A stretch of DNA of 64,000 nt from Kribbella flavida DSM 17836 (lineage in GTDB: Bacteria > Actinomycetota > Actinomycetes > Propionibacteriales > Kribbellaceae): NCBI RefSeq assembly GCF_000024345.1, contig NC_013729.1, positions 3,410,001 to 3,474,000 on the forward strand, read 5' to 3'. Below are positions 1 to 8,714 of the stretch, piece by piece (the stretch's first letter is position 1; every line of letters begins with the position of its first letter). The notes under the pieces are model-generated. The model had not been told where the DNA came from, searched no databases, and was given only the letters and a program-made list of their open reading frames with translations. Made by a program: the position numbers and the translations under genes.

Positions 1-134
1 ATTCTCACCGCCGACGCCGACAGTTCTCGCTCCGTGCCCCCCAGCGGTCACCCGTTACGGCCTTCGTCCGCCGTGCAGCGACGTACGCTTCACAAGGTTG
101 CTCCAGTGCCGTCGCCGGGCCGGAGCAGGTCACC

Positions 135-151
135 GTTCGACAATGTCGAAC
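135..151. promoter_or_regulatory. 17-bp palindrome upstream of glpF, candidate IclR/GylR-type operator
   Basis: GTTCGACAATGTCGAAC has perfect 8-bp arms around a single central base and lies 80 bp before the glpF start. IclR-family regulators of glycerol genes bind short palindromes in target promoters, and an IclR gene sits in an operon with the second glycerol kinase at 7890-8648. The link to that regulator is inference. The rest of positions 1-230 shows no convincing gene. Confidence 0.5.
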
Positions 152-230
152 GAGCAGCGTTGTGCGGCCCGGCGATCGCTCCTACATTCCAGACCTCCGT
201 GGTCGTCACGGGGTGGAAGGGAGACAGAGC

Positions 231-1073
231 ATGGCTACGACCGAAGCCGTCAAGGCGAAGACCCTTCTGGGGGAGTGTTCCGCCGAGCTCGCCGGCACGT
301 TCATCCTGATCCTGTTCGGCTGCGGCGTGGTGGCGCAGGTGGTCGCAGGCGGTGAGGGGCTGGGGGACCACGACTCCATCGCGTGGGCCTGGGGGATCGG
401 GGTGACCCTGGGCATCTACGTCGCGGGCCGGATGACCGGCGCGCACCTGAACCCGGCGGTGACGATCGCGCTGGCGGCGTTCCGCGGGTTCTCCTGGAAG
501 AAGGTGCTGCCGTACTCGGTGGCGCAGTTGCTCGGGGCGTTCCTGGCGGCGCTCGTGGTTCGCTGGAACTACACCGAGGCACTGAACAAGTTCGATCCCG
601 GGCTCACGATCAAGAGCCAGGGCGTGTTCTCCACCCTGCCGGGCAACGGCAGCCTGGATCTGGGCGTCGACATGTGGGGCGGCTTCCGGGACCAGATCAT
701 CGGTACGGCGATCCTGATGTTCGTCATCCTGGCGATCACCGACCTGCGCAACACCGCCCCGGCCGCCAACCTGGCGCCGTTCATCGTCGGTCTGCTGGTG
801 GTCGGCATCGGGATGGCGTGGGGCACCAACGCCGGCTACGCGATCAACCCCGCGCGTGACTTCGGGCCGCGGCTGGCGTCCTTCTTCACCGGGTACGACG
901 GGGCCTTCAAGGATCAGTTCGGGGACGTCTACTTCTGGGTGCCGATCGTGGCCCCGATCATCGGCGCGCTGGTCGGTGCGTTCCTGTACGACCTGCTGGT
1001 CGGGCGCAACCTGCCGATCGCCGACGACGACGAGGAACCGGGCCGCATCCCGGAGGAGAACACCACAGCATGA
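231..1073 (+). CDS. glpF: Glycerol uptake facilitator (aquaglyceroporin)
   Basis: Membrane channel of the MIP family that lets glycerol enter by facilitated diffusion. The 280-residue product has the two pore NPA motifs: NPAV at about residues 74-77 and NPARD at about 206-210. The Asp after the second NPA-Arg is typical of glycerol-conducting rather than water-only channels. Six hydrophobic segments and two half-helices fit the fold, and the C-terminus is acidic. The ATG at 231 follows a purine-rich GGAAGGGAG site; an in-frame GTG at 162 has no such site. It is the first gene of glpF-glpK-glpD, whose products import, phosphorylate and oxidise glycerol. A perfect palindrome 80 bp upstream suggests repressor control. 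Confidence 0.95.
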   Translation: MATTEAVKAKTLLGECSAELAGTFILILFGCGVVAQVVAGGEGLGDHDSIAWAWGIGVTLGIYVAGRMTGAHLNPAVTIALAAFRGFSWKKVLPYSVAQLLGAFLAALVVRWNYTEALNKFDPGLTIKSQGVFSTLPGNGSLDLGVDMWGGFRDQIIGTAILMFVILAITDLRNTAPAANLAPFIVGLLVVGIGMAWGTNAGYAINPARDFGPRLASFFTGYDGAFKDQFGDVYFWVPIVAPIIGALVGAFLYDLLVGRNLPIADDDEEPGRIPEENTTA

Positions 1074-1100
1074 CATCGACCTGTGAGGAGAGGACCTTCC

Positions 1101-2618
1101 ATGGCTGACTTCGTCGGCGCCGTCGACCAGGGCACCACGAGCACCCGCTTCATGATCTTCGACCACTCCGGCAACGAGGTGGGCAAGCACCAGCTGGAGC
1201 ACCAGCAGATCCTGCCGCAGGCCGGCTGGGTCGAGCACAACCCGGTGGAGATCTGGGAGCGGACCGCCTCGGTGATCCGGACCGCGATGAACGCGCAGGG
1301 ACTGCAGTCGAGCGACCTGGCGGCGCTCGGCATCACCAACCAGCGCGAGACCGCCGTGGTCTGGAACCGCAAGACCGGCCGGCCGTACTACAACGCGATC
1401 GTCTGGCAGGACACCCGGACCGACCGGATCGCCTCCGCGCTGGAGCGGGAGGGCAAGGGCGACGTCATCCGGCAGAAGGCCGGGCTGCCGCCGGCCACGT
1501 ACTTCTCGGCCGGCAAGGTGCAGTGGATCCTGGACAACGTCGACGGCGTCCGCGAGGCGGCCGAGGCCGGTGACGCCGTCTTCGGCAACACCGACACCTG
1601 GCTGCTGTGGAACCTCACCGGCGGCACCGAGGGCGGCGTGCACATCACCGACGTCACCAACGCCAGCCGCACGATGCTGATGAACCTGGAGACGCTCGAC
1701 TGGGACGACGAGCTGATCTCGTTCTTCAACATCCCGCGGCAGATGCTGCCGGAGATCCGGCCGTCGTCGGACCCGAACAAGTACGGCGAGACGCTGGCCC
1801 GCGGTCCGCTCGGCGGCGTCGTACCGCTGACCGGGGACCTCGGCGACCAGCAGGCGGCGACCGTCGGCCAGGTCTGCTTCAACCCCGGCGAGGCGAAGAA
1901 CACCTACGGCACCGGCAACTTCATGCTGCTGAACACCGGCACCGAGCTGGTCCGCTCGAAGGCGGGTCTGCTCAGCACGATGGCCTACAAGTTCGGCGAC
2001 GACGCGCCGGTCTACGCGCTCGAGGGCTCGATCGCCGTCACCGGCTCGGCCGTCCAGTGGCTGCGTGACCAGCTCGGCATCATCTCCGGCGCGAGCGAGA
2101 CCGAGACGCTGGCCCGGCAGGTCAAGGACAACGGCGGCGTGTACTTCGTGCCGGCGTTCTCCGGCCTGTTCGCGCCGTACTGGCGCTCCGACGCGCGCGG
2201 CGCGATCGTCGGGCTGTCGCGGTTCAACACCAACGCTCACCTGGCCCGCGCAACACTGGAAGCGATCTGTTACCAGAGCAAGGACGTCGCCGACGCGATG
2301 GAGAAGGACTCGGGCGTCAAGCTGGAGGTCCTCAAGGTCGACGGCGGGGTGACGGCGAACGAGCTGTGCATGCAGATGCAGGCCGACATCCTCGGCGTGC
2401 CGGTGAGCAAGCCGGTCGTCGCGGAGACGACGGCGCTCGGCGCGGCGTACGCGGCGGGGCTGGCGGTCGGGTTCTGGAACAACACCGACGAGCTGGTGCA
2501 GAACTGGAACGAGGACAAGCGCTGGAACCCGGAGTGGAACGACGAGCAGCGGGCCGACGGGTACAAGGGCTGGGAGAAGGCCGTCCGGCGGACGCTCGAC
2601 TGGGTCGACGTCGACTAG
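1101..2618 (+). CDS. glpK: Glycerol kinase (first copy)
   Basis: Cytoplasmic FGGY-family kinase that converts glycerol and ATP to glycerol 3-phosphate. The 505-residue length is standard. Visible motifs include the N-terminal phosphate-binding DQGTTSTR near residues 9-16, the GDLGDQQAA segment and the C-terminal KVDGGVTAN region. The ATG at 1101 follows GAGGAGAGGA; the earlier in-frame GTG at 1083 overlaps that site and is rejected. It begins 27 bp after glpF and is followed 45 bp later by glpD, so the three probably form one transcript. A second, clearly homologous kinase gene lies at 6364-7890 on the other strand. Confidence 0.97.
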   Translation: MADFVGAVDQGTTSTRFMIFDHSGNEVGKHQLEHQQILPQAGWVEHNPVEIWERTASVIRTAMNAQGLQSSDLAALGITNQRETAVVWNRKTGRPYYNAIVWQDTRTDRIASALEREGKGDVIRQKAGLPPATYFSAGKVQWILDNVDGVREAAEAGDAVFGNTDTWLLWNLTGGTEGGVHITDVTNASRTMLMNLETLDWDDELISFFNIPRQMLPEIRPSSDPNKYGETLARGPLGGVVPLTGDLGDQQAATVGQVCFNPGEAKNTYGTGNFMLLNTGTELVRSKAGLLSTMAYKFGDDAPVYALEGSIAVTGSAVQWLRDQLGIISGASETETLARQVKDNGGVYFVPAFSGLFAPYWRSDARGAIVGLSRFNTNAHLARATLEAICYQSKDVADAMEKDSGVKLEVLKVDGGVTANELCMQMQADILGVPVSKPVVAETTALGAAYAAGLAVGFWNNTDELVQNWNEDKRWNPEWNDEQRADGYKGWEKAVRRTLDWVDVD

Positions 2619-2663
2619 CACAGCGGCAGCAAGACACGTGAGACAACCGGAAGGAACAGCACA

Positions 2664-4376
2664 GTGGGCGTAGTGGCTCTGTCCCCGCAAGCGAGGTCGG
2701 AGGCCATCGACGCGATGGCCGACGGCCGCGAACTGGACGTCCTGGTGATCGGCGGCGGGGTGGTCGGCGCCGGCTCGGCCCTGGACGCCGCGACCCGGGG
2801 CCTGACCACCGGGCTGTTGGAGGCCCGCGACTTCGCCAGTGGCACCTCCAGCCGTTCGAGCAAGTTGGTGCACGGCGGTCTGCGATACCTGGAGATGCTC
2901 GACTTCCGGCTGGTTCACGAGGCGTTGCAGGAGCGCGGCCTGCTCCTGCAACGCCTGGCGCCGCACCTGGTGAAACCGGTGCCGTTCCTCTACCCGCTCC
3001 AGCACCGCTGGTGGGAGCGGCTGTACGCCGGCGCGGGCGTCGCCCTGTACGACGCGATGGCGGTCAGCTCGGGCCTCGGCGCGGGCCTGCCGATCCACCG
3101 GCACCTGACCCGGCGCGGAGCGATGCGGCTGGTGCCGAGCCTGAAGAAGTCGGCGCTGGTCGGCGCGTTGCAGTACTACGACGCCCAGGTCGACGACGCC
3201 CGGCACACGATGGAGCTGGCCCGCACCGCCGCGTCGTACGGCGCGCACGTGGCGAACCGGGTCAAGGTCACCGGGTTCCTCCGGCAGGGCGAGCGGGTCA
3301 CCGGCGTGCAGGCCAAGGACCTGGAGAGCGGGCGCGAGTTCGAGGTCCGGGCCAAGCAGGTGGTGAACGCGACCGGGGTGTGGACCGACGACACCCAGGC
3401 GATGGTCGGCGAGCGCGGGCAGTACCACGTGCGCGCGTCGAAGGGCATCCACCTGGTGGTGCCGAAGGACCGGATCCAGTCCAGCACCGGGATGATCCTG
3501 CGGACCGAGAAGTCGGTGCTGTTCGTGATCCCGTGGGGCCGGCACTGGCTGATCGGCACCACCGACACCGACTGGAACCTGGACAAGGCGCACCCGGCGG
3601 CGACCAGCAAGGACATCGAGTACCTGCTCGAGCACGTCAACTCGGTGCTGACCACCCCGCTGACCCGCGAGGACGTCGAGGGCGTGTACGCCGGGCTGCG
3701 GCCGCTGCTGGCGGGGGAGTCGGAGAGCACGTCGAAGCTGTCCCGCGAGCACGTCGTCGCGCACGCCGCGCCCGGCCTGGTCGTGGTTGCCGGTGGCAAG
3801 TACACGACGTACCGGGTGATGGCCAAGGACGCGATCGACGCGGTCGCGAACGCGCTGGACGGGCGGGTGCCGAAGTGCACCACGAAGACGATCCCGCTGG
3901 TCGGCGCCGACGGGTACACCGCGCTGTGGAACCAGCGGCACCTGATCGCGCAGCGGTCCGGGCTGCACGTGGCCCGGATCGAGCATCTGCTCAACCGGTA
4001 CGGCGCGCTGATCGAGGAGGTGCTCGCGCTGGTCGAGCAGGACCCGTCGCTGGGTGAGCAGCTGCCCGGCACGCAGGACTACCTGAAGGCCGAGGTGGTG
4101 TACGCCGCCCGCTCGGAGGGTGCGCGGCACCTGGACGACGTGCTGGCCCGGCGTACGCGGATCTCGATCGAGGTGTGGGATCGCGGCGTCGAGGCGGCCG
4201 AGGCCGCGGCCCGGTTGATGGCGCCGGTCCTGGGCTGGGACGAGGAGACGACGCAGCGGGAGGTCTCCTTCTACATCAAGCGGGTCCGGTCCGAGCGCGA
4301 CTCCCAGGACCAGCCCGACGACGAGTCCGCCGACAAGGTCCGCCTGGAGGCCCCGGACATCGTCTCCCCGGTGTGA
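2664..4376 (+). CDS. glpD: Glycerol-3-phosphate dehydrogenase (FAD-dependent)
   Basis: Membrane-associated flavoenzyme that oxidises glycerol 3-phosphate to dihydroxyacetone phosphate and passes electrons to the quinone pool. The 570-residue product opens its FAD domain with VLVIGGGVVGAGSALDA (GxGxxG at about residues 30-35) and contains FASGTSSRSSKLVHGGLRYL, a hallmark of the family. The C-terminal DAO_C-type helical domain spans roughly residues 410-535. The GTG at 2664 follows GGAAGGA. As third gene of the glycerol operon it completes the route from glycerol to glycolysis. A small hairpin follows the stop codon. Confidence 0.95.
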   Translation: MGVVALSPQARSEAIDAMADGRELDVLVIGGGVVGAGSALDAATRGLTTGLLEARDFASGTSSRSSKLVHGGLRYLEMLDFRLVHEALQERGLLLQRLAPHLVKPVPFLYPLQHRWWERLYAGAGVALYDAMAVSSGLGAGLPIHRHLTRRGAMRLVPSLKKSALVGALQYYDAQVDDARHTMELARTAASYGAHVANRVKVTGFLRQGERVTGVQAKDLESGREFEVRAKQVVNATGVWTDDTQAMVGERGQYHVRASKGIHLVVPKDRIQSSTGMILRTEKSVLFVIPWGRHWLIGTTDTDWNLDKAHPAATSKDIEYLLEHVNSVLTTPLTREDVEGVYAGLRPLLAGESESTSKLSREHVVAHAAPGLVVVAGGKYTTYRVMAKDAIDAVANALDGRVPKCTTKTIPLVGADGYTALWNQRHLIAQRSGLHVARIEHLLNRYGALIEEVLALVEQDPSLGEQLPGTQDYLKAEVVYAARSEGARHLDDVLARRTRISIEVWDRGVEAAEAAARLMAPVLGWDEETTQREVSFYIKRVRSERDSQDQPDDESADKVRLEAPDIVSPV

Positions 4377-4393
4377 GTTCCGCGTTTGCGCTG

Positions 4394-4409
4394 CAGGGGT
4401 TGACCCCTG
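4394..4409. terminator. Short hairpin between convergent glpD and hxlR-type gene
   Basis: CAGGGG-TTGA-CCCCTG is a perfect 6-bp stem with a 4-nt loop in the 41-bp gap between two convergent genes. It could act as a bidirectional terminator, although no U-tract follows on either strand. Confidence 0.4.
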
Positions 4410-4417
4410 AAGGGCGG

Positions 4418-4939
4418 CTAGGGACTGAGCACAGTGGCGATCAGGGCCGTGCCCGGGGCGGTGCGGCCGCCGGGGCCGGGGGACGGGCGGACGTCCTCGG
4501 TGTGCAGCGCCTCGCCGCACTCGGAGCAGGTGACCGTGGCGGTGGTGGCTTTGCCGCAGGTGGTGTGGGTGAAGCGGATCGGCGGGCCGCCTTCCGGTGT
4601 GACCCACCGGTCGCCCCACGCGGTCAGCGCCAGCAGGATCGGGACCAGCTCGCGGCCGGCCTCCGTCAACGCGTAGGTGTAGCGCACCGGGTTGTCCTGG
4701 TACGGCGTACGGGTGACCAGGCCGCCGTCCATCAACGTCTCCAGCCGGGTGGTGAGCAGGTTGCGGGAGATCCCCAGGTCGGTGACCAGCTGGTCGAAGC
4801 GGGTGAGCCCCAGGTAGAGGTCGCGCAGGACCAGCGGCGACCACCAGTCGCCCATCACCTCCAGCGACTGGGCCAGGGAGCAGTGCATACCGGCGAAGGA
4901 CGTGTTCCGCATGACCTGCATCCTAGTCGGTTGCTTCAT
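4418..4939 (-). CDS. HxlR-family transcriptional regulator
   Basis: Winged-helix DNA-binding regulator. The protein (173 residues from the ATG at 4939) contains the HxlR core CSLAQSLEVMGDWWSPLVLRD, then a recognition helix region ISRNLLTTRLETL and the wing DNPVRYTYALTEAG. A C-terminal tail with one Cys followed by a CxxC pair looks like a small zinc ribbon, seen in a subset of the family. Starts at 4921 and 4912 are also possible, since the family core begins only a few residues later. It is transcribed divergently from the SnoaL-like gene at 4991, with only 51 bp between the starts, so that gene is its likely target. The effector is unknown. Confidence 0.85.
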   Translation of the reverse strand: MKQPTRMQVMRNTSFAGMHCSLAQSLEVMGDWWSPLVLRDLYLGLTRFDQLVTDLGISRNLLTTRLETLMDGGLVTRTPYQDNPVRYTYALTEAGRELVPILLALTAWGDRWVTPEGGPPIRFTHTTCGKATTATVTCSECGEALHTEDVRPSPGPGGRTAPGTALIATVLSP

Positions 4940-4990
4940 TGAACTCACTGTCCCTAGGGTGGGAAGCCACCGACAGAGAGGATCCTGCTC

Positions 4991-5461
4991 ATGTATCACC
5001 GGTTCGTGGCGGCCCAGGTGCGCAAGGCGTTCGCCGAGATCAGCGCGGGGAACTGGGAGGCGATGGTGCAGGGCATGGCGCCGGAGTTCACCTACCGGTT
5101 CTACGGCGACCACGCGTTGTCGGGGGAGCGGCACACGCACGAGGCGCTGCGGCGGTGGTGGCGACGGGCGTTCCGGCTGCTGCCGGACACGCAGTTCACC
5201 GTGCACGACGTGCTGGTGTCCGGCTGGCCGTGGGACACCCGGGTGGCGACCGCGGTGACCGTCGACGTCGGGCTGGCCGACGGTACGCGGTACCAGAACG
5301 TCGTGCACCAGTTCCTCAGGATGCGCTGGGGCAAGATCACCGAGGTGCGCACGCTGGAGGACACCGCCGTGCTGGAGCGTGCCCTCGACCGGCTCGCCGA
5401 GGCCGGCTTCGAGGAGGCCCGTGCCGCCCCGATCACCGACGAGGTACCGGCCGCCGCCTGA
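4991..5461 (+). CDS. SnoaL/NTF2-like domain protein
   Basis: A 156-residue cytoplasmic protein with the alpha+beta cone pattern of SnoaL/NTF2-like proteins: an N-terminal helix (FAEISAGNWEAMVQGMAPEF), then strands containing HTHEALRRWWRRAFRLLPD and VHQFLRMRWGKITEVRTLED. Such proteins are small-molecule binding or isomerase-like enzymes, and the substrate cannot be read from sequence. It is divergent from the HxlR regulator, a common arrangement for stress- or electrophile-induced genes. GAGAGGATCC supplies the ribosome site before the ATG at 4991. Function beyond the fold is unassigned. Confidence 0.75.
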   Translation: MYHRFVAAQVRKAFAEISAGNWEAMVQGMAPEFTYRFYGDHALSGERHTHEALRRWWRRAFRLLPDTQFTVHDVLVSGWPWDTRVATAVTVDVGLADGTRYQNVVHQFLRMRWGKITEVRTLEDTAVLERALDRLAEAGFEEARAAPITDEVPAAA

Positions 5462-5532
5462 GCACGAGTTGCGGCGGCGACCTAGAGTCGGACCGGAAAC
5501 GTCGTCACGGGGGTGATGACCTGGAGGACGGA

Positions 5533-6348
5533 ATGGATCGCATCGCCGAGTTGCTCGAAGGAGCCGAGGCGGAAGCAGTGTGGGGCTACCAGACCGTCGC
5601 CCCGCCCGCGGTGGCCGAGGCGCTCGGTCTCGCGTCCCGGCGGCTCGGGGGCGGTGTCGTCCTGGCGATGCGCCACGACGTCACGGACTACTGGAGCAAG
5701 GCGCTCGGGTTCGGCTTCGCGGCGCCGGTGACGGCCGGGCTGGTCGAGGAGATCGCCGACTTCTACCGCGAGCAGGGTGTCCGGCAGGCCACGCTGCAGT
5801 TCGCGCCGTCGGTGCTGCCGGCCGACTGGGACGCGATCTGCGAGAAGGTCGGGCTGACCGCGGGTGGGGAGTGGGTGAAGCTGGCCCGGCTGGCCGGACT
5901 GGTCGAGTCCGCCGAAACCGACCTGCGGATCGCGCCGGTGGAGCCCGTCGACGCGGCGGAGTGGGCGGCGGTGCTGGTGCGCGGTTTCGGGATGCCGGTC
6001 GAGCTGATCGCGCCGATGGTCGAGGGCCTCGTCGGTCAGCCCGGCTGGACGGCGTACGGGGCGTGGGACGGCGACACCCTGGTCGGCGCGGCGGGCCTGC
6101 TGCTGCACGGCCAGGTCGCGGAGTTCGCGGGGGCGGCGACGCTGCCGGAGTACCGGCGGAGAGGGGCGCAGTCGGCGCTGCTGGCCGCGCGGGCTCGCCA
6201 CGCGGCCGCCGAGGGTGCCAAGTGGCTCAGCGCGGAGACCGGCAAGCCCGCTCCCGGCGAGCGCAACAGCTCACTGGAGAACATGCTGCACACGGGCTTC
6301 GAGATCCGCTACACCCGCCGGAACTGGATCTGGCGCCCGGCCGACTGA
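5533..6348 (+). CDS. GNAT-family N-acetyltransferase
   Basis: A 271-residue protein. The C-terminal half has a GNAT fold: GAWDGDTLVGAAGLLLH (central strands), LPEYRRRGAQSALLAARARHA matching the acetyl-CoA pyrophosphate loop (Q/RxxGxG/A), and a closing LENMLHTGFEIRYTRRNW. The N-terminal half (residues 1-130) is a degenerate acetyltransferase-like domain, so the protein is probably a tandem-GNAT type. The acceptor substrate is unknown. The ATG at 5533 follows GGAGGACGGA. It converges on glpK2, whose stop lies 15 bp away, and has no obvious functional tie to glycerol use. Confidence 0.85.
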   Translation: MDRIAELLEGAEAEAVWGYQTVAPPAVAEALGLASRRLGGGVVLAMRHDVTDYWSKALGFGFAAPVTAGLVEEIADFYREQGVRQATLQFAPSVLPADWDAICEKVGLTAGGEWVKLARLAGLVESAETDLRIAPVEPVDAAEWAAVLVRGFGMPVELIAPMVEGLVGQPGWTAYGAWDGDTLVGAAGLLLHGQVAEFAGAATLPEYRRRGAQSALLAARARHAAAEGAKWLSAETGKPAPGERNSSLENMLHTGFEIRYTRRNWIWRPAD

Positions 6349-6363
6349 GCTCGGCGCCACGTC

Positions 6364-7890
6364 TCACCCGTCCGACGCGGTGCGTTGGTCCGGGCGGATC
6401 CAGCCGAAGGTGCGTTGGACGGCGGCCTGCCAGTTGGCGTACTCGGTGGTCCTGCGGTCGGGATCCATGTTCGGCAGCCACTGGCCGGCGCGGTGCCAGT
6501 TGCTGCGCAGGCCCTCGAGGTCGGGCCAGTAGCCGACCGCCAGGCCGGCGGCGTACGCGGCGCCGAGCGACACCGTCTCGGTCACCATCGGCCGGACCAC
6601 CGGGACGTCGAGCAGGTCGGCCAGGAACTGCATGAGCAGGTTGTTCGCGGTCATGCCGCCGTCGACCTTGAGCGCGGTCAGCGCGATGCCGGAGTCGGCG
6701 TTCATCGCGTCGACCACCTCGAGGGTCTGGAAGCCGGTCGCCTCCAGCACGGCCCGGGCCAGGTGTCCCTTGGTGATGTACGACGTGAGCCCCGCGATCA
6801 CGCCGCGCGCCTCGCTGCGCCAGTGCGGGGCGAACAGCCCGGAGAACGCGGGCACGATGTACGCGCCGCCGTTGTCCTCGACCGTCCGGGCCAGCGTCTC
6901 GATCTCGGCCGCGGTGTGGATCAGCCCGAGCCCGTCGCGGAACCACTGCACCAGCGACCCGGTCACCGCCATCGACCCCTCCAGCGCGTACGCCGCCGGC
7001 TGGTCGCCGATCTGGTAGGCGACGGTGGTCAGCATGCCGTGGGTGGACCGGACGATCTCGTTGCCGGTGTTCAGCAGCAGGAACGACCCGGTGCCGTAGG
7101 TGCACTTCGCCTCACCGGGGCTGAAGCAGGTCTGCCCGAACAGCGCCGCCTGCTGGTCGCCGAGCGCCGCCCCGATCCGTACGCCGGGCAGCACCGCCGA
7201 CGCGGTCCCGAACACCCCTGACGACGGCCGGATCTCCGGCAGCACCGACCGCGGGACGTCGAACCCGGCGAGCAGTTCGTCGTCCCACTCCAGCGTCCCG
7301 ATGTTCATCAGCATCGTGCGGCTGGCGTTGGTGACGTCGGTGACGTGCAGACCACCCTCCGGACCGCCGGTGAAGTTCCAGATCAACCAGCTCTCCATCG
7401 TGCCGAACAGCACTTCGCCGCGCTCGGCCCGGCCCCGCAGGCCGGGAGTGTGGTCGAGCAGCCAGCGCAGCCGCGGCGCGGAGAAGTAGGTGGTCAGCGG
7501 CAGGCCGCAGAGGTCCTGGAACCGGTCGGCGCCCTGGTCGCCGGCCAGCTCGGTGATCAGCCGGTCGGTCCGGGTGTCCTGCCAGACCACCGCGTGCCCG
7601 ATCGGCCGGCCGGTCCGGCGGTCCCAGAGCAGGCTGGTCTCCCGCTGATTGGTGATGCCGATGGCAACGATCTGCTCGGGCTCGGCGCCGATCTGGCGGA
7701 TCGCGGCCGGCACCACCCGGGTCGTGTTGCGCCAGATCTCGGCGGCGTCGTGCTCGACCCAGCCGGGCCGCGGGAAGTACTGCTTGTGCTCGCGCTGCGC
7801 GACCGACACCAGCCGCCCGCGCCGGTCGAACAGGATGCAGCGGGTCGAGTTGGTGCCCTGGTCCACCGCCGCGACGTACTGCTCCGCCAT
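6364..7890 (-). CDS. glpK: Glycerol kinase (second copy)
   Basis: Second FGGY-family glycerol kinase, 508 residues. It has the same hallmarks as the first copy: [13 protein letters not shown] at the N-terminus, [11 protein letters not shown] in the middle and [11 protein letters not shown] near the C-terminus. The ATG at 7890 overlaps the TGA of the upstream iclR gene (TGATG), so it is translated from the regulator's transcript. The organism thus has one kinase with the channel and dehydrogenase and another tied to the regulator. Whether the second phosphorylates glycerol or a related polyol cannot be decided from sequence. The conserved motifs argue that it is active. Confidence 0.93.
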   Translation of the reverse strand: MAEQYVAAVDQGTNSTRCILFDRRGRLVSVAQREHKQYFPRPGWVEHDAAEIWRNTTRVVPAAIRQIGAEPEQIVAIGITNQRETSLLWDRRTGRPIGHAVVWQDTRTDRLITELAGDQGADRFQDLCGLPLTTYFSAPRLRWLLDHTPGLRGRAERGEVLFGTMESWLIWNFTGGPEGGLHVTDVTNASRTMLMNIGTLEWDDELLAGFDVPRSVLPEIRPSSGVFGTASAVLPGVRIGAALGDQQAALFGQTCFSPGEAKCTYGTGSFLLLNTGNEIVRSTHGMLTTVAYQIGDQPAAYALEGSMAVTGSLVQWFRDGLGLIHTAAEIETLARTVEDNGGAYIVPAFSGLFAPHWRSEARGVIAGLTSYITKGHLARAVLEATGFQTLEVVDAMNADSGIALTALKVDGGMTANNLLMQFLADLLDVPVVRPMVTETVSLGAAYAAGLAVGYWPDLEGLRSNWHRAGQWLPNMDPDRRTTEYANWQAAVQRTFGWIRPDQRTASDG

Positions 7891-8648
7891 CAGCGCTCGT
7901 CCCGCAGGTCGCGGCCGATGGCCTCGGCGGTGGCCCGGACCATGGTGACCAGGTCGGTCCGGTGCCGCAGCCGGCTGTCGCAGATGCGCTCGATCCGGCC
8001 GGTCAGCCCGACCGCGCCGACGACCAGTCCGCCCAGGCCGCGGATCGGCGCCGCGATCCCGGCCAGCTCGACCGTGTGCTCCTCGAAGTCCGCGGCCCAG
8101 CCCTTCGCCCGCACCGCCGCGAGCTCGTCGGCCAGCCGGGCGGCGTCGACGATGGTCCGGGTGGTGAACGCCTCCAGCTTCTTCGGCTTGGCCGCGCCGC
8201 TGGTGTCGAAGGCCAGCACCGCCTTGCCCAGCGCGCACGCGTGCGCCGGCAGCGTGGTCCCGACGTCGAGGTCCTGGTCGCTGTCGTCGGGCCGGAACAC
8301 GTGGTGCACGACCACCACCTTGCCCTCGACCAGCCGCCCGACCCGGACCACCTCGCCGCTGCGGGAGGCCAGCGAGTCGGCCCAGTTGATCGCGCGGCTG
8401 CGCAGTTCGTTCGGGTCGAGGTAGCTGTCGCCCAGCCGGCCGAAGGCATCGCTGAGGTGATAGTGGGCACCGCTACGGTCCTGCTCGACGAAGCCCACCT
8501 GGTGCAGGGTGCGCAGGATGCCGTGCACGGTCGTCTTGGCCAGCCCGAGCGCGTTGCCGACATCGGCCACGCCGAGCCCGTTCGGTGCCGCGGCGAGCAG
8601 GCGCAGCACTGCGGCAGCTCGCTCGATCGACTGGACACTGCCCGGCAC
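7890..8648 (-). CDS. IclR-family transcriptional regulator (GylR/GlpR-like)
   Basis: A 252-residue regulator with an N-terminal winged helix ([16 protein letters not shown], then [23 protein letters not shown] as recognition helix and wing) and a C-terminal IclR effector domain ([35 protein letters not shown]). In actinomycetes, IclR-type GylR proteins control glycerol genes in response to glycerol 3-phosphate or glycerol. The TGATG overlap with glpK2 makes a regulatory role in glycerol use likely. The 17-bp palindrome before glpF is the best operator candidate. I found no equally good palindrome in the 66 bp upstream of this gene. Confidence 0.88.
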   Translation of the reverse strand: MPGSVQSIERAAAVLRLLAAAPNGLGVADVGNALGLAKTTVHGILRTLHQVGFVEQDRSGAHYHLSDAFGRLGDSYLDPNELRSRAINWADSLASRSGEVVRVGRLVEGKVVVVHHVFRPDDSDQDLDVGTTLPAHACALGKAVLAFDTSGAAKPKKLEAFTTRTIVDAARLADELAAVRAKGWAADFEEHTVELAGIAAPIRGLGGLVVGAVGLTGRIERICDSRLRHRTDLVTMVRATAEAIGRDLRDER

Positions 8649-8714
8649 ACCGGCAGGCTACCGGTGAAAGCCTGTCAGTGGAGGATCCTGGCCGCCCCGA
8701 TCGTGAACTGGTGA

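Noticed and set aside
90..4844. 1584-codon minus-strand frame opposite glpF-glpK-glpD
   Set aside because: It spans three recognisable plus-strand genes and shows only Arg/His/Gly/Pro-rich composition; an antisense artefact.
6364..8238. Extended glpK2 frame with about 116 extra N-terminal residues
   Set aside because: The extension overlaps the IclR gene in another frame. The family N-terminus and a TGATG junction place the start at 7890.
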